Of a stretch of 64,000 bases of DNA, positions 52,319 to 61,720 are shown piece after piece. The notes below the pieces were generated by a model. The model was not told the origin of the DNA and ran no database searches. It was given only the letters and a program-made list of their open reading frames with translations. How positions within the stretch are numbered: the first letter of the stretch is position 1; the number at the start of each line of letters is the position of its first letter. This DNA comes from Rhodococcus sp. 1163 (GTDB lineage Bacteria > Actinomycetota > Actinomycetes > Mycobacteriales > Mycobacteriaceae). The stretch spans positions 186,001 through 250,000 of the forward strand of contig NZ_MKKX01000017.1 in NCBI RefSeq assembly GCF_002091985.1, in the 5' to 3' direction. Made by a program: the position numbers and the translations under genes.

Positions 52319-53941
52319 TCAGGACTCGACCCATGCTTTGTCGAACAACATGATGCCAGTGGCAGTGGGCACGACTTCGTGCACGTCCTTCTGCCACGCC
52401 CAAAACGCGGCAAGCCCGCTGATGGGAACCGACGGCACAGTGTCGTTCCAGAGGCTCTGGACTCGAGCGATCACATCGCGCGCAGCATCATCGTCGGGGG
52501 CCGCCTGGAGCTCCTTCAACAAGCCGTCCATCTCCGGATTGGCATACCCGGCTGTGTTCCTCAACGATGTGCTGGAGAGAACGGACTGCAAACCCGCGTC
52601 TGGAATCGACTCGTAAAGACCGATCCCGGCATGAGCCAGATCGAATTCATGTTTGACATAGACGCTGTTCAGTAGATCCCCAGCGTTGTTGGCGTAGACG
52701 ATGTCCACTGTAAAACCGACGGCTTGCAGCAACGACTGCACCGCAAGGCCGATCGCTTGATCCTTGGGCTCGTTGAGAACGGTGTACTTCAGACGCCCGT
52801 CATAACCGTCGGCCTTTGCCTGGTTCAGCAACTCGGTGGCCTTGGCCGGATCGTAGACAGGGCCGGCAACATCGGTATGCCATTGCGACGTCTGTCCGAA
52901 CAACTCGGATCCGGGAAGGCCCTGGCCTTCTTCAGCGCGCTGATCGATGAGGTCGGGGTCAATGGCATACGAGATCGCTTGTCGTACCCGGACGTCTGTG
53001 CCTGGACGACCTTCGCGATTGTTGATCAGCTCGGCTCCGCCGGCATTGAGGACATCGACGAATCCGGGGTAGCCGGCATCTTTCGCAGCGTTGATTGCCG
53101 ATCCCAGGCCGCGAATGTAGGCAACGTCGAGTTGGCCCGCTTCCAGTGACTCGAAGTTCTCTTGTGGGCCGTTCAACGCCACCATGCGCAGACTGGCCAA
53201 ATTCGGTGGCCCGCCGTAGTAGTCGGGGTTCGCGGTGAACGTGCGTTCCTCTCCGGGGAGAAAACCTGCCTCTGTGAAGGGACCGGCCCCAACCGGAGTG
53301 AACTTCTCACCTTGCTGTGCACCTGGGGCGACGATCATGCCGTGGCCCAACGCCAGCATCGACGGAAACCTGGGCCATGAATTTGCGAGACGGAAGATCA
53401 CAGTGGAACTGTCTTGCGCCTCGGTCGATTTCACCGACTGCTTCCATAGATCTGCACCATTGCCACCGCCGGCGTTGTAGCGCTCGATGCTCGCGACGAC
53501 CGCTGCAGCATCCAACGGCGTGCCGTCACTGAAGCGCACTCCCTCACGTAGACGCAGAGTCCATGTCGTGTCGTCTGTGCTTTGCAATGATTCGGCGAGC
53601 TGGGGTGAGAACTCCCCGGACTCGATGTCGTACTTCATGAGCACGTCGTACACAGCGGCGAGTGCCTCGCCACCCTGGCCACCGCGGGCTGTGGCTCGGA
53701 GAGGGTCCAGCGTCGGAGTGAGAAGTTGTACACCGTAGGTGAGGGTGCCACCGGCGACCGGATCGCCACCTTCGGATTGGACGTTCACCAGGCCGGTCTC
53801 GTACGTGTCGCTGCCGGACTGGGAACCCTCCCCGTTGGCACCGCTCGAGCACGCTGCGAGTACGACGCCGACTCCGACCAGCGCGGCTGCCATACGGCCG
53901 GAGCGGCCGGTCATCCGGTGTCCATAAAACATGGGAATCAT
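52319..53941 (-). CDS. ABC substrate-binding lipoprotein, family 5 (operon-linked)
   Basis: A 540-aa binding lipoprotein. A short basic start (MIPMFYGHRMTGRSGR) leads into a hydrophobic segment and lipobox VLAACSS. The body carries LREGVRFSDGTPLDAAAVVA and, like its paralogue at 50127, an EGGxPVxGGTL opening. ATG 53941 follows AAGGAA. It is the last gene of a minus-strand operon after two permeases and two ATPases, an unusual position because the binding protein is usually first. Confidence 0.93.
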   Translation of the reverse strand: MIPMFYGHRMTGRSGRMAAALVGVGVVLAACSSGANGEGSQSGSDTYETGLVNVQSEGGDPVAGGTLTYGVQLLTPTLDPLRATARGGQGGEALAAVYDVLMKYDIESGEFSPQLAESLQSTDDTTWTLRLREGVRFSDGTPLDAAAVVASIERYNAGGGNGADLWKQSVKSTEAQDSSTVIFRLANSWPRFPSMLALGHGMIVAPGAQQGEKFTPVGAGPFTEAGFLPGEERTFTANPDYYGGPPNLASLRMVALNGPQENFESLEAGQLDVAYIRGLGSAINAAKDAGYPGFVDVLNAGGAELINNREGRPGTDVRVRQAISYAIDPDLIDQRAEEGQGLPGSELFGQTSQWHTDVAGPVYDPAKATELLNQAKADGYDGRLKYTVLNEPKDQAIGLAVQSLLQAVGFTVDIVYANNAGDLLNSVYVKHEFDLAHAGIGLYESIPDAGLQSVLSSTSLRNTAGYANPEMDGLLKELQAAPDDDAARDVIARVQSLWNDTVPSVPISGLAAFWAWQKDVHEVVPTATGIMLFDKAWVES

Positions 53942-54038
53942 GTGGGTTCCTTGTATGTGCGTGCGGTTCGACGGATGAGAACGCCAGACAACGACCCTCT
54001 GGGACAGTTCGCCGCGAGGGGGCGGGTAAAAGCTGGGA

Positions 54039-55025
54039 TTACACGTTGTGGCAGGCCACGAAGTGGTCCTTGCCGACCTCCCGTAACAGTGGCTCTTCGG
54101 CTGCGCACTGCTCGGTCGCGAGTGGGCAACGGGTCCGAAAACGGCAACCCGACGGTGGGTTCAGGGGGGAGGGCAGGTCGCCCTCGATGATCTCGATCTC
54201 GTCCTCCCCATCCCGCGATCGGTTCGGATCCGGAATCGAGTCGAGCAGCAGTCGGGTGTAGGGATGCATCCCGGTGTTCTGAACATTGTCGGTCGGCGCG
54301 ACCTCGCAGACCTTACCGAGGTACATCACCATGATCCGGTCGCTGATGTTCTTCACCACGGCCATGTTGTGGGCGATGAAGATCATCGAGAACTCGAATT
54401 CCTTCTTGGTTTTCTCCAGAAGGTTCAATATCTGTGCCTGCACCGACACGTCGAGGCTCGAGACCGGCTCGTCACAGATCAGCAGCTTCGGCCGAAGCAT
54501 CAAAGCGCGTGCGATACACACACGCTGGCATTGGCCGCCCGACAGTTCGCCCGCCGTCTTCTCCATCACCGCATCCGGATCCAGGCCCACTGCGCTGAGC
54601 AGCTCACGGGTCATGGTTTCGAGCTTGGCCTTGTTTTTGGTCCCCCAGATGCGAGGTCCCTCGGTGACAAGATGCTTGACCTTGCGGCGCGGGTTCAGCG
54701 ATGAGATCGGGTCCTGCATGATCATCTGCATCTGGTTGCGGGTGATCCGCAGACTCGACGCGGACATGTCACCGAGGACCATGTCATCGAGCGTCACGGT
54801 GCCGGACGTGGGCTTGGGCAACTGTAGGACAGCGCGCCCGGCGGTGGACTTCCCGCAGCCCGACTCCCCGACGATGCCCAGTGTCTCCCCTGGGACGAGG
54901 TCGAAGCTGATGCCGGAGACCGCGTGCACGGTCTGTTTGCCTGCGGGGAATTCGACCAACAGGTTCTCGACGGTCAAGACCCGCTTCTCGTCTTCGCGCA
55001 TGTGTGCGGTACCGCTGCCAGCCAT
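54039..55025 (-). CDS. Oligopeptide ABC transporter ATPase (OppF/DppF-like)
   Basis: A 328-aa ATPase. Walker A GESGCGKST is near residue 57, the signature is LSGGQCQRVCIARALM, and Walker B is LLICDEPVSSLDVS. The oligopeptide-family C-terminus is HPYTRLLLDSIPDPNRS followed by the Cys-bearing CRFRTRCPLATEQC. ATG 55025 shares its A with the preceding TAA (TAATG). It pairs with the ATPase encoded upstream. Confidence 0.95.
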   Translation of the reverse strand: MAGSGTAHMREDEKRVLTVENLLVEFPAGKQTVHAVSGISFDLVPGETLGIVGESGCGKSTAGRAVLQLPKPTSGTVTLDDMVLGDMSASSLRITRNQMQMIMQDPISSLNPRRKVKHLVTEGPRIWGTKNKAKLETMTRELLSAVGLDPDAVMEKTAGELSGGQCQRVCIARALMLRPKLLICDEPVSSLDVSVQAQILNLLEKTKKEFEFSMIFIAHNMAVVKNISDRIMVMYLGKVCEVAPTDNVQNTGMHPYTRLLLDSIPDPNRSRDGEDEIEIIEGDLPSPLNPPSGCRFRTRCPLATEQCAAEEPLLREVGKDHFVACHNV

Positions 55026-56167
55026 TACACAGTCTCCAAGTCCAGCTTGCGTCCGGCCGCGGTGCGCCCGGCCTTCTCGTTGGCGGCCAACGCCGCTGCA
55101 CCCTCGGCTGTACCGACGGGGAAATGACATGCGGCCTCGTGCGGATGCACCGCCGCTGCAGAGTCTGCAGTGGCGACCAGTTCCGGCGGCACCGTAAGGC
55201 ACTTCTCCTGTGCGTACCGGCAGCGAGTCGCGAATGAACACCCCTCAACTGGCTTCGTCATATCCGGCAACCCGCCTTCGATGGCCTCGAGGACAGTGTG
55301 CGGCGCATCCTCGATTCGCGGGATCGCCGACAGCAGCGCCTCGGTGTACGGGTGACGCGGCTGCGCGAACAACTGCCGTGTCGGCGCGGTCTCCACTATT
55401 CGGCCCGCGTACATTACGGCGACGCGGTCCGTCTGGCCTGCGACGACGCCCAGGTCGTGGCTGATCAAGATCCCGGCCATCCCCGTTTCCTTGCGGAGCG
55501 AGTCGAGCAACTCGAGAATTTGCTTTTGCACCGTCACATCGAGCGCCGTCGTCGGCTCGTCAGCGATGGTCAGGATGGGGTCGCACGCTAGCGCCATCGC
55601 AATGACTACACGCTGGCGCATACCTCCCGAGAGCTCATGTGGGTATTGGTCCACCCGTCGAGTCGGCTCGGGAATCCGCACCTTACGCAGCAACTCGATC
55701 GCCCGCTCTCGGGCCTGCTTCTTGTCCAGGCCCAGATGGGCTCGGATCGACTCGGTAAGGTGCGTGCCGATGTGCTTGAACGGGTTGAGCGCCGTCATCG
55801 GGTCCTGGAACACCATCGCGATGTCCTTGCCCCACAGCCCCTGCTGTTCCTTGCGGGTAAGCGCCTGCATATCGCGGCCCTGGAACCGAATCTCGCCGGC
55901 GACGGTGGTCGCGCCACCGTTGGAGACCAGGCCCATGATGGTCTGCCCGAGCACCGATTTTCCGGAACCGGACTCGCCGACCAGGCCCAGGGTCTCGCCC
56001 GCGGCGAGGGTCAAGCTCACACGGTCGACGGCGCGCAACTGGCCCCGCTTGGTGCGAAAGTGCGTGGACACATTCCCCACTGTCAGCAGCGGTCCCGCCG
56101 CCGCATGGTCCGGCGTTCCGGCGGCTGCCGTCGTAGCGCCCATGCCAGGCTTTTCGTGCTTATTCAT
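55025..56167 (-). CDS. Oligopeptide ABC transporter ATPase (OppD/DppD-like)
   Basis: A 380-aa ATPase. Walker A is GESGSGKSV, the signature is LSGGMRQRVVIAMALA, and Walker B is ILTIADEPTTALDVT. The C-terminal HPYTEALLSAIPRIEDAP leads to CSFATRCRYAQEKC, the usual Cys motif. An N-terminal Ala/Gly-rich stretch of about 30 residues precedes the ATPase fold. ATG 56167 has GGGAG seven bases upstream; the longer frame adds a non-homologous leader. Confidence 0.94.
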   Translation of the reverse strand: MNKHEKPGMGATTAAAGTPDHAAAGPLLTVGNVSTHFRTKRGQLRAVDRVSLTLAAGETLGLVGESGSGKSVLGQTIMGLVSNGGATTVAGEIRFQGRDMQALTRKEQQGLWGKDIAMVFQDPMTALNPFKHIGTHLTESIRAHLGLDKKQARERAIELLRKVRIPEPTRRVDQYPHELSGGMRQRVVIAMALACDPILTIADEPTTALDVTVQKQILELLDSLRKETGMAGILISHDLGVVAGQTDRVAVMYAGRIVETAPTRQLFAQPRHPYTEALLSAIPRIEDAPHTVLEAIEGGLPDMTKPVEGCSFATRCRYAQEKCLTVPPELVATADSAAAVHPHEAACHFPVGTAEGAAALAANEKAGRTAAGRKLDLETV

Positions 56168-56234
56168 CGGTGAACTCCCGCTTTGCCATGTAGGGCCAGG
56201 ACTGAGGCGATACGGACACTGTCCGCTCTCGCCG

Positions 56235-57377
56235 TCACAGCTTTGCCTGGCGTGAGCCGCCGGTGGCCTTCTGCGCCTTTTCGCCGACAATGTTGAACGA
56301 GAACACTGTCAAGAACAGGAACATGCCCGGGACCAGTACGACGAACGCGTGCTTCTCGAACACCCCGCCCTGGCCCTCGGCGATCATGTTTCCCCACGTC
56401 GGGATCGGCGGCTGGATGCCGAGGCCCAAGAAGCTCAGCGATGCCTCGGCGACAATCATCACCGAGATCATCACCATGCCGAGTGAGGCCAGCGGCAGCG
56501 CCACGTTCGGCGCCAGCTCGCGAACCATCACCCGCCAGCGGCTCGCGCCCATCGCGCGGGCCGCGAGGACGAATTCACGTTGGGCGAATGTCAACGTGTT
56601 CGCCCGCGCTATTCGAATCATCGACGGCACCGCAAGCACCGCCAGTGCCAACGCGATGTTGCGCAGGTTCGGTTTGAGCACCGACGCCAACGCGATCAGC
56701 AGGATCAATGCGGGTACTGCGAGCAGCGAGTTCGTCAAGATCCCGACGATCGAGTCGACTTTCCCGCCGAAGTAGCCGGCGAGGATGCCGATCGCGCCAC
56801 CGATAATGATGCCGATCAGCACAGCGCCGACCGCGACCACGAGGGAGGACCGTGCACCGTAGATGGACCTCGCAAACAGGTCCAGGCCGAAGTTGTTCGT
56901 CCCCAGCGGGTGGCCGGAGAACAGATCCGGCGGGGCGTAACCCTTGGATCCGAGAGTCTTGCTGGTGTCCTCGTGCTCAGCAAACGGCAACAGCGGCGCG
57001 ATGATTGCTACGCCGATGATCAACGCCAGCCACACGCATGAGATCACGAACGTCAGATCGAAGTCCGGGCCGAAACGGGCCAGCCCGATCCGACGGAAGC
57101 CCATGTAGATACCCATCAGGCCGATGATGCCGACCACGATGCGCACAGCCATCACGACCGGGCCCGCGCCCAGCGCGAAACCGAACGCGATCACCCCGAT
57201 TGCCAGCAGAATTCCGCCGCGTACGTACAGGTTTCGACGTCCGTCTTTGCCGTCGGCGGCGGCCGTGACAGCGGGGTCCTTCACTACCGGATCGGCGACG
57301 ATCACCGCGGCACCCTGTGCCATCGCGGGGATGGCCTGATCGGGGTCGTTGAGGTCGGGGTGGGAGATATTAGACAT
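56235..57377 (-). CDS. Oligopeptide ABC transporter permease (OppC/DppC-like), extended N-terminus
   Basis: A 380-aa permease, some 80 residues longer than usual. The first 110 residues include two extra hydrophobic helices (GILLAIGVIAFGFALG, then a second ending LMGIYMGF). The standard DppC part has HPLGTNNFGLDLFARSIYGAR and the docking loop LAARAMGASRWRVMVRELAP. ATG 57377 overlaps the OppB-like stop by eight bases. The extra helices may be a distinct regulatory or assembly module. Confidence 0.92.
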   Translation of the reverse strand: MSNISHPDLNDPDQAIPAMAQGAAVIVADPVVKDPAVTAAADGKDGRRNLYVRGGILLAIGVIAFGFALGAGPVVMAVRIVVGIIGLMGIYMGFRRIGLARFGPDFDLTFVISCVWLALIIGVAIIAPLLPFAEHEDTSKTLGSKGYAPPDLFSGHPLGTNNFGLDLFARSIYGARSSLVVAVGAVLIGIIIGGAIGILAGYFGGKVDSIVGILTNSLLAVPALILLIALASVLKPNLRNIALALAVLAVPSMIRIARANTLTFAQREFVLAARAMGASRWRVMVRELAPNVALPLASLGMVMISVMIVAEASLSFLGLGIQPPIPTWGNMIAEGQGGVFEKHAFVVLVPGMFLFLTVFSFNIVGEKAQKATGGSRQAKL

Positions 57378-58326
57378 GGGCTCGTCGGCTCCTCGGGTCG
57401 AGATATCCATAGGAGATATCGATGATGCCGTTGGCCACCACGTAGATGAACGCGATCACCAGTACCGCTCCCTGCACCATCGGCATATCGCCCTGCTGGG
57501 CGGCGCGCACGATCAGCGAACCCATCCCCGGCAGCGAGAACAGCGTCTCGATGATGACGGTGGAGCCGATCATCGAGCCCAGCACCAGGCCGAGCATCGT
57601 GATCAGGGAGAACGAGGAGGGACGGAACGCATCGGAGATCAGCAACCTCAGGTTCGAGGTGCCCTTCGCCTTGGATACCAGGATGAAGTTCTCTTGCAGG
57701 GTCGTGATCAGGTCGCTGCGCAAGATGCGCAGGAACATCGCCATTTCCAGGAGGCTGATCGTGACCGCCGGCAGGATCGCGTGGTACAGGTTGTCGGCAA
57801 GTCCCCCCTCGGATACACGCACCCACTGGGAGCGCGGGAACCAGCCGAGGGTGTTGACGAACAGCATGATCAACAGCAGGCCGGACAGGAACGATGGGAT
57901 CGACAAGACGCCGAATGTGGTGGCACTGATGACACGGTCGACCAGGCCGCCGCTGTGGCGCGCGGACCACATTGCCAACGGAATCGATACCACCAGTGCG
58001 ATAACCATCCCCATGACAGCCAACTGCACACTCACCGGCAGCGCTGCGACGATGCGCTCCATCACGTCCGACTGCGGCGGAACCAGCGAACGGCCCAGAT
58101 CGCCCTGCAGAGCGGACGTGAGCCAATCCCAGTAGCGGCTCAAGAACGGATCGTCCAAGCCCATATCGAGACGCGCCTGGGCGTACTCCTCAGGGGTACG
58201 TCCCTCCCCTAGTGCCGCCACCGACGGGTCACCGGGTATCAGCGACACAAGTCCGAACGTGCCGAGGCTGACGACGAACAGCACAGCAATCAGCTCGCCA
58301 ATTTTTTTGAACACAACCTTGGTCAT
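57370..58326 (-). CDS. Oligopeptide ABC transporter permease (OppB/DppB-like)
   Basis: A 318-aa permease that opens the operon. Helix 1 is followed by LVSLIPGDPSVAALGEG, with GDLGRSLVPPQ later, both DppB hallmarks. The docking loop is VSKAKGTSNLRLLISDAFRP. About six membrane helices are visible. It is preceded by 750 bp without a gene, which probably holds the operon promoter. Confidence 0.94.
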   Translation of the reverse strand: MTKVVFKKIGELIAVLFVVSLGTFGLVSLIPGDPSVAALGEGRTPEEYAQARLDMGLDDPFLSRYWDWLTSALQGDLGRSLVPPQSDVMERIVAALPVSVQLAVMGMVIALVVSIPLAMWSARHSGGLVDRVISATTFGVLSIPSFLSGLLLIMLFVNTLGWFPRSQWVRVSEGGLADNLYHAILPAVTISLLEMAMFLRILRSDLITTLQENFILVSKAKGTSNLRLLISDAFRPSSFSLITMLGLVLGSMIGSTVIIETLFSLPGMGSLIVRAAQQGDMPMVQGAVLVIAFIYVVANGIIDISYGYLDPRSRRAHV

Positions 58327-59078
58327 TGCTGGCGTTGCCCCCTTTCTCTGTTCATCCGTTCATCCTCACTTCGATACGATGCTCAGCTGGCCGCGCTTGC
58401 GGCCACAGAGTCTTGGGCGGTATCAGCCGGCGCCGAGTCGGTACAGCGCCGAACCGTGGAACGACAGCATTCACTGTTCCGTGCGTCTCATTATGACTGC
58501 TGTCACACATCACGAAGGTTCAGTCTCACTGTTCGAGACTGCCCACGATCGGTTAGATCACGAAGGGAACCGAGTCAAGCCAGGCGTCGTCGCCGGGCAC
58601 ATAGCGAAGGAGGCATCCAGCCACCGAAAGCACCCACTGAAGAACCTTCGCGGCGAGTGCACGAGATACAGACATGTAGGGGCTGCCTGCTCGGCGCTTT
58701 CCGCTCGAGGCCGGCTTGCGCGGGCTGATCCCCGCATAGAGCAGCGTCAGACCGGCCAGCTGATGTAGAAAAACTTTTGGCAGCCGGCGCCGATGTTGAT
58801 GTCCGCGACAACAAGGAGTGGACGCCGGTGCCTTTTGCGAGTGCTCATCTTTGGCCGCGTCTCATCTGCCGGAAGCGTTCTCGATGACTGAGTAATTCCA
58901 GTACCGCAGCAGTGTCGATAGAGAGTCGAAGCGTCGACCGGCGCGTCTGGGCCAACGCACTGACTACGGAGTGAAGGTCGGACATTGCTGGATCGTGGCA
59001 AATGCGTACGTGTTAGCCTTCTGGCGAATTTGGCGCTGCTGTCAGGTTGAGGTCATTCAATTCCGCTGGGGGCGAGAA
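58327..59078. other. Gene-poor intergenic region upstream of the opp-like and T7SS operons
   Basis: About 750 bp between divergent operons. The small open frames here (for example 58575-58814 and 58456-58728) have no ribosome site or recognisable motif. Promoters for both operons should lie here. I found no convincing operator palindrome. Confidence 0.5.
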
Positions 59079-59375
59079 GTGGGCGAACTGCTGGCAGTCG
59101 ATGTCGAAGAGCTTCGAGCGCTCAGTAGAACACTCGCCGATACGGCGATCACGATCAACGGAATCAGCGTCACCGCGACTATCGCGATGCCGGGCTCGCC
59201 GATCGCCCCAGCCTCGGAGCAGAGCACCAAGACCACGGCCGACGCCTACACACGCATCGGCAACAACGTCAACGAGATGTCGGCAGCGTGCAAGTGGAAC
59301 GCAACAAGCTACGAGGACGTCGACCGGACGTTTCGTTCTCAGTTGCTCCGCTACGACCGCGCGGCCCCGCGGTGA
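59079..59375 (+). CDS. EspC/WXG100-like type VII secretion protein
   Basis: A 98-aa helical protein opening VGELLAVDVEELRALSRTLA, with a Gly/Pro turn near residue 45 and a second helix ending NATSYEDVDRTFRSQLL. YEDVD fits the YxxxD secretion signal of ESX substrates, and the layout resembles EspC-family proteins. It is probably exported as a partner of the hydrolase encoded next, which overlaps it by GTGA. GTG 59079 follows a GGGGGCGAG stretch; a longer frame starts at 58971. No ESX secretion machinery is in the window. Confidence 0.7.
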   Translation: MGELLAVDVEELRALSRTLADTAITINGISVTATIAMPGSPIAPASEQSTKTTADAYTRIGNNVNEMSAACKWNATSYEDVDRTFRSQLLRYDRAAPR

Positions 59376-61093
59376 CCACGATCTCCCACGTGCGGGGTTG
59401 TCAGCCGAGGTCGATGACGGATTACGCCACGTCTCTGCTGGCGTCGAACAGTACGTTCACCGACCAGGTGCACCGGATGGATCGTGCGGTCGACTCCGCG
59501 ATGGACAGGTGGCAGGGAGATGCGGCAGCCGCCGCGTCGGCGCGCAGTCTGTCGGAAAGCCTTGCCTCCTCCCACATCGACACGGCCGTCATAGCCATCG
59601 CCGAGGCGCACGCATCCCACGGGTCAGTACTCGACGGCATCCGCGCATCGCTGCTGGCCATCGTCGACTTCGAGGTGCCCGGTGCCGGTATGACGGTTGC
59701 CGATGACGGCTCAGTGACAGCGCCGACGGTCCCGGTCGGCGGCGGTGTGGTCATCGCGATGCTCCTGCAGAGTCAACTCGACGCGCAGGCCGACGCCATC
59801 GAGGTGCGCATCAAGGCGCTCCTCGCACAGTTCGGCGACGGTGAAGTGCAAGCGGCGCAGGCTATTCGAGTAGCGCAGCACCAGCTCGACGCCGTTTCGA
59901 ACTCGCCGGAGGCCGCGACGATCAGCCCGGCCGTATCGGACATCGTCAATGGCAAGACCTCGCTGCCGTCGGACCCTGCCCAGTTGAGCGAGTTGTGGTC
60001 CACGTTGTCCCCGGCCGACAAGGACGCGCTGTTCGCTCACGACAACTACATCGGCAACAGCGACGGTCTCCCGGTCACCGATCGTGACCACTACAACCGA
60101 ATCAAACTCGACGACGAGTTGTCTCGCGCCGAGGCCCGCGACCCGGCCGTGTCGGATCGGCTCGTGGATCTACAGGCCGTCCTGGACACCATCGCCAACA
60201 ACCCGGACCGGATGTTGCTGCTCCTCGACACCCAGTCGGGTGTGCAAACCCATGCGGCGGTGGCTGTCGGTAACCCGGACACCGCGGATCACGTATCCGT
60301 CACCACACCGGGACTGGGCACCACCGTCGGTGGTGCGATCGGGGCCATGACCGATGAGGGCGAGCAAATCAAGCTGACCGCCGAGAAGCAACTCGACAAC
60401 ATGCCCGGGCACGCGGGTGAGACGGTGTCGACCGTTGCGTGGATCGGTTACGACGCACCGCAACTCGACAAAGAGGACTACACCTCCGAGGAAAGTCTCG
60501 GTGGGCTGATACAGGTGTCGGAGGAATGGAACGCGCAGGCCGCTGCGCCGAACCTGTCGCAATTCTACGAAGGCATCGACGCCTCGAACCACGACGGCGA
60601 CCCGCACCTGACCGCAGTGGGGCATTCGTACGGCTCTCTGACCACAGGACTTGCCTTGCAACAAACTCCTGCGGGAATCGTCGACGACGTGATTGTCTAC
60701 GGGTCACCCGGCCTGGGCACCGGCCATGACTTCGTAGACAGCAGTCTCGACAAGCTCAACATCGAACCGGGGCACGCGTACGAGATGACCGCGCACGACG
60801 ATCCCGTCGCGCACTTGAACCGATTCGGCTGGAGTCCCGGCTACATGTCTGAATTCACCCACCTGGACACCGACGCCGAGACGACCGCCGACGGGGTGGC
60901 GCGCCAGGGTGCGACGGGGCACAGCGAGTATCCGAGGTCGGGCGACGACGGTGAATTGCGCACGTCCGGCTACAACACGGCCGTCGTGATCGCCGGCCTG
61001 GCGGATGTGCCCGGCCAACTCGTCATCGGCGACTCGGCCATCCAGACCGGCGGACGCGATGTATTGACCCAACTCATAGATGCGGTGCGCTGA
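59372..61093 (+). CDS. WXG-like domain fused to alpha/beta hydrolase (DUF1023-type)
   Basis: A 573-aa protein. Residues up to about 130 form a helical N-terminal region with a W-x-G element (DRWQGDAAAAA), as in type VII secretion partners. The C-terminal part is a DUF1023-like hydrolase with nucleophile elbow VGHSYGSLT, the following YGSPGLGTGHDF, and MTAHDDPVAHLN as the likely acid region. It is probably a secreted lipase or esterase, possibly acting on cell-envelope lipids; substrate and target are unknown. GTG 59372 overlaps the EspC-like stop, so the two proteins are co-translated. Confidence 0.82.
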   Translation: MTTISHVRGCQPRSMTDYATSLLASNSTFTDQVHRMDRAVDSAMDRWQGDAAAAASARSLSESLASSHIDTAVIAIAEAHASHGSVLDGIRASLLAIVDFEVPGAGMTVADDGSVTAPTVPVGGGVVIAMLLQSQLDAQADAIEVRIKALLAQFGDGEVQAAQAIRVAQHQLDAVSNSPEAATISPAVSDIVNGKTSLPSDPAQLSELWSTLSPADKDALFAHDNYIGNSDGLPVTDRDHYNRIKLDDELSRAEARDPAVSDRLVDLQAVLDTIANNPDRMLLLLDTQSGVQTHAAVAVGNPDTADHVSVTTPGLGTTVGGAIGAMTDEGEQIKLTAEKQLDNMPGHAGETVSTVAWIGYDAPQLDKEDYTSEESLGGLIQVSEEWNAQAAAPNLSQFYEGIDASNHDGDPHLTAVGHSYGSLTTGLALQQTPAGIVDDVIVYGSPGLGTGHDFVDSSLDKLNIEPGHAYEMTAHDDPVAHLNRFGWSPGYMSEFTHLDTDAETTADGVARQGATGHSEYPRSGDDGELRTSGYNTAVVIAGLADVPGQLVIGDSAIQTGGRDVLTQLIDAVR

Positions 61094-61668
61094 TGCGCGA
61101 GACACGAACTACCGACACACGATCGCGACGGTGGATGACGACGGTAGCCGTCGCCGCAGTCCTTACCCTGACAGGATGTGGATCCGACGTGCTCGATAAT
61201 CCCTACGAAAAGCCGAGCCCGGCCGAGACGGCAGATGCAGCAGCGATTCTGGCGACTCTCCCGTCGCTCGAAGAAACCGAGGTGCAGATGCAGAACGCCG
61301 TCGAGCAGCTCGCGGCCTTCATCGACACCCTCGTGCCCGACATGGGGTGGACCTGGATACGACAGAGGAGCGCCGGCAGCTGCAGCCGGCCGTTCAGCGA
61401 TACCGACGGCGACGATGTCCAATTGAAAAACTATGTGTCGGTGGGGCCGATTCCGGATGCGGTGTGGCCGCAGGTGCTCGAGCACGCGTCGACCCTCGCT
61501 ACGACTGTAGGCGCAACCAAGGTGCAAACCTTTCACGACGACCCGGACAATCACGAGGTTCGCTTCTACAGCCCGGAGGGCACGTCCATCTACATCGGCA
61601 CCAGGGGCGCCGTCATCTCCGCGAACACGGGATGCCGACTGCCGCAGGCGAATATGGCCGGAACATAG
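61093..61668 (+). CDS. LppA-like lipoprotein
   Basis: A 191-aa lipoprotein. A twin-arginine-containing basic start (RSRRWMTTVAVAAV) leads into lipobox LTGC. The mature part has WTWIRQRSAGSCSRPF and a late GCRLPQ, suggesting a disulfide. It resembles the LppA/LppV group of mycobacterial lipoproteins. ATG 61093 shares its A with the hydrolase stop (TGATG). An immunity or tethering role for the secreted hydrolase is speculation. Confidence 0.75.
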   Translation: MRETRTTDTRSRRWMTTVAVAAVLTLTGCGSDVLDNPYEKPSPAETADAAAILATLPSLEETEVQMQNAVEQLAAFIDTLVPDMGWTWIRQRSAGSCSRPFSDTDGDDVQLKNYVSVGPIPDAVWPQVLEHASTLATTVGATKVQTFHDDPDNHEVRFYSPEGTSIYIGTRGAVISANTGCRLPQANMAGT

Positions 61669-61720
61669 CACGTTCGCCGGGACCCTTGGCCGACCTACAC
61701 TCAGCATCGAAAGGACCCCT

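Noticed and set aside
58456-58814. Small frames on both strands in the gap before the type VII cassette
   Set aside because: Arg/Pro-rich composition typical of chance frames in GC-rich DNA, with no ribosome site and no motif.
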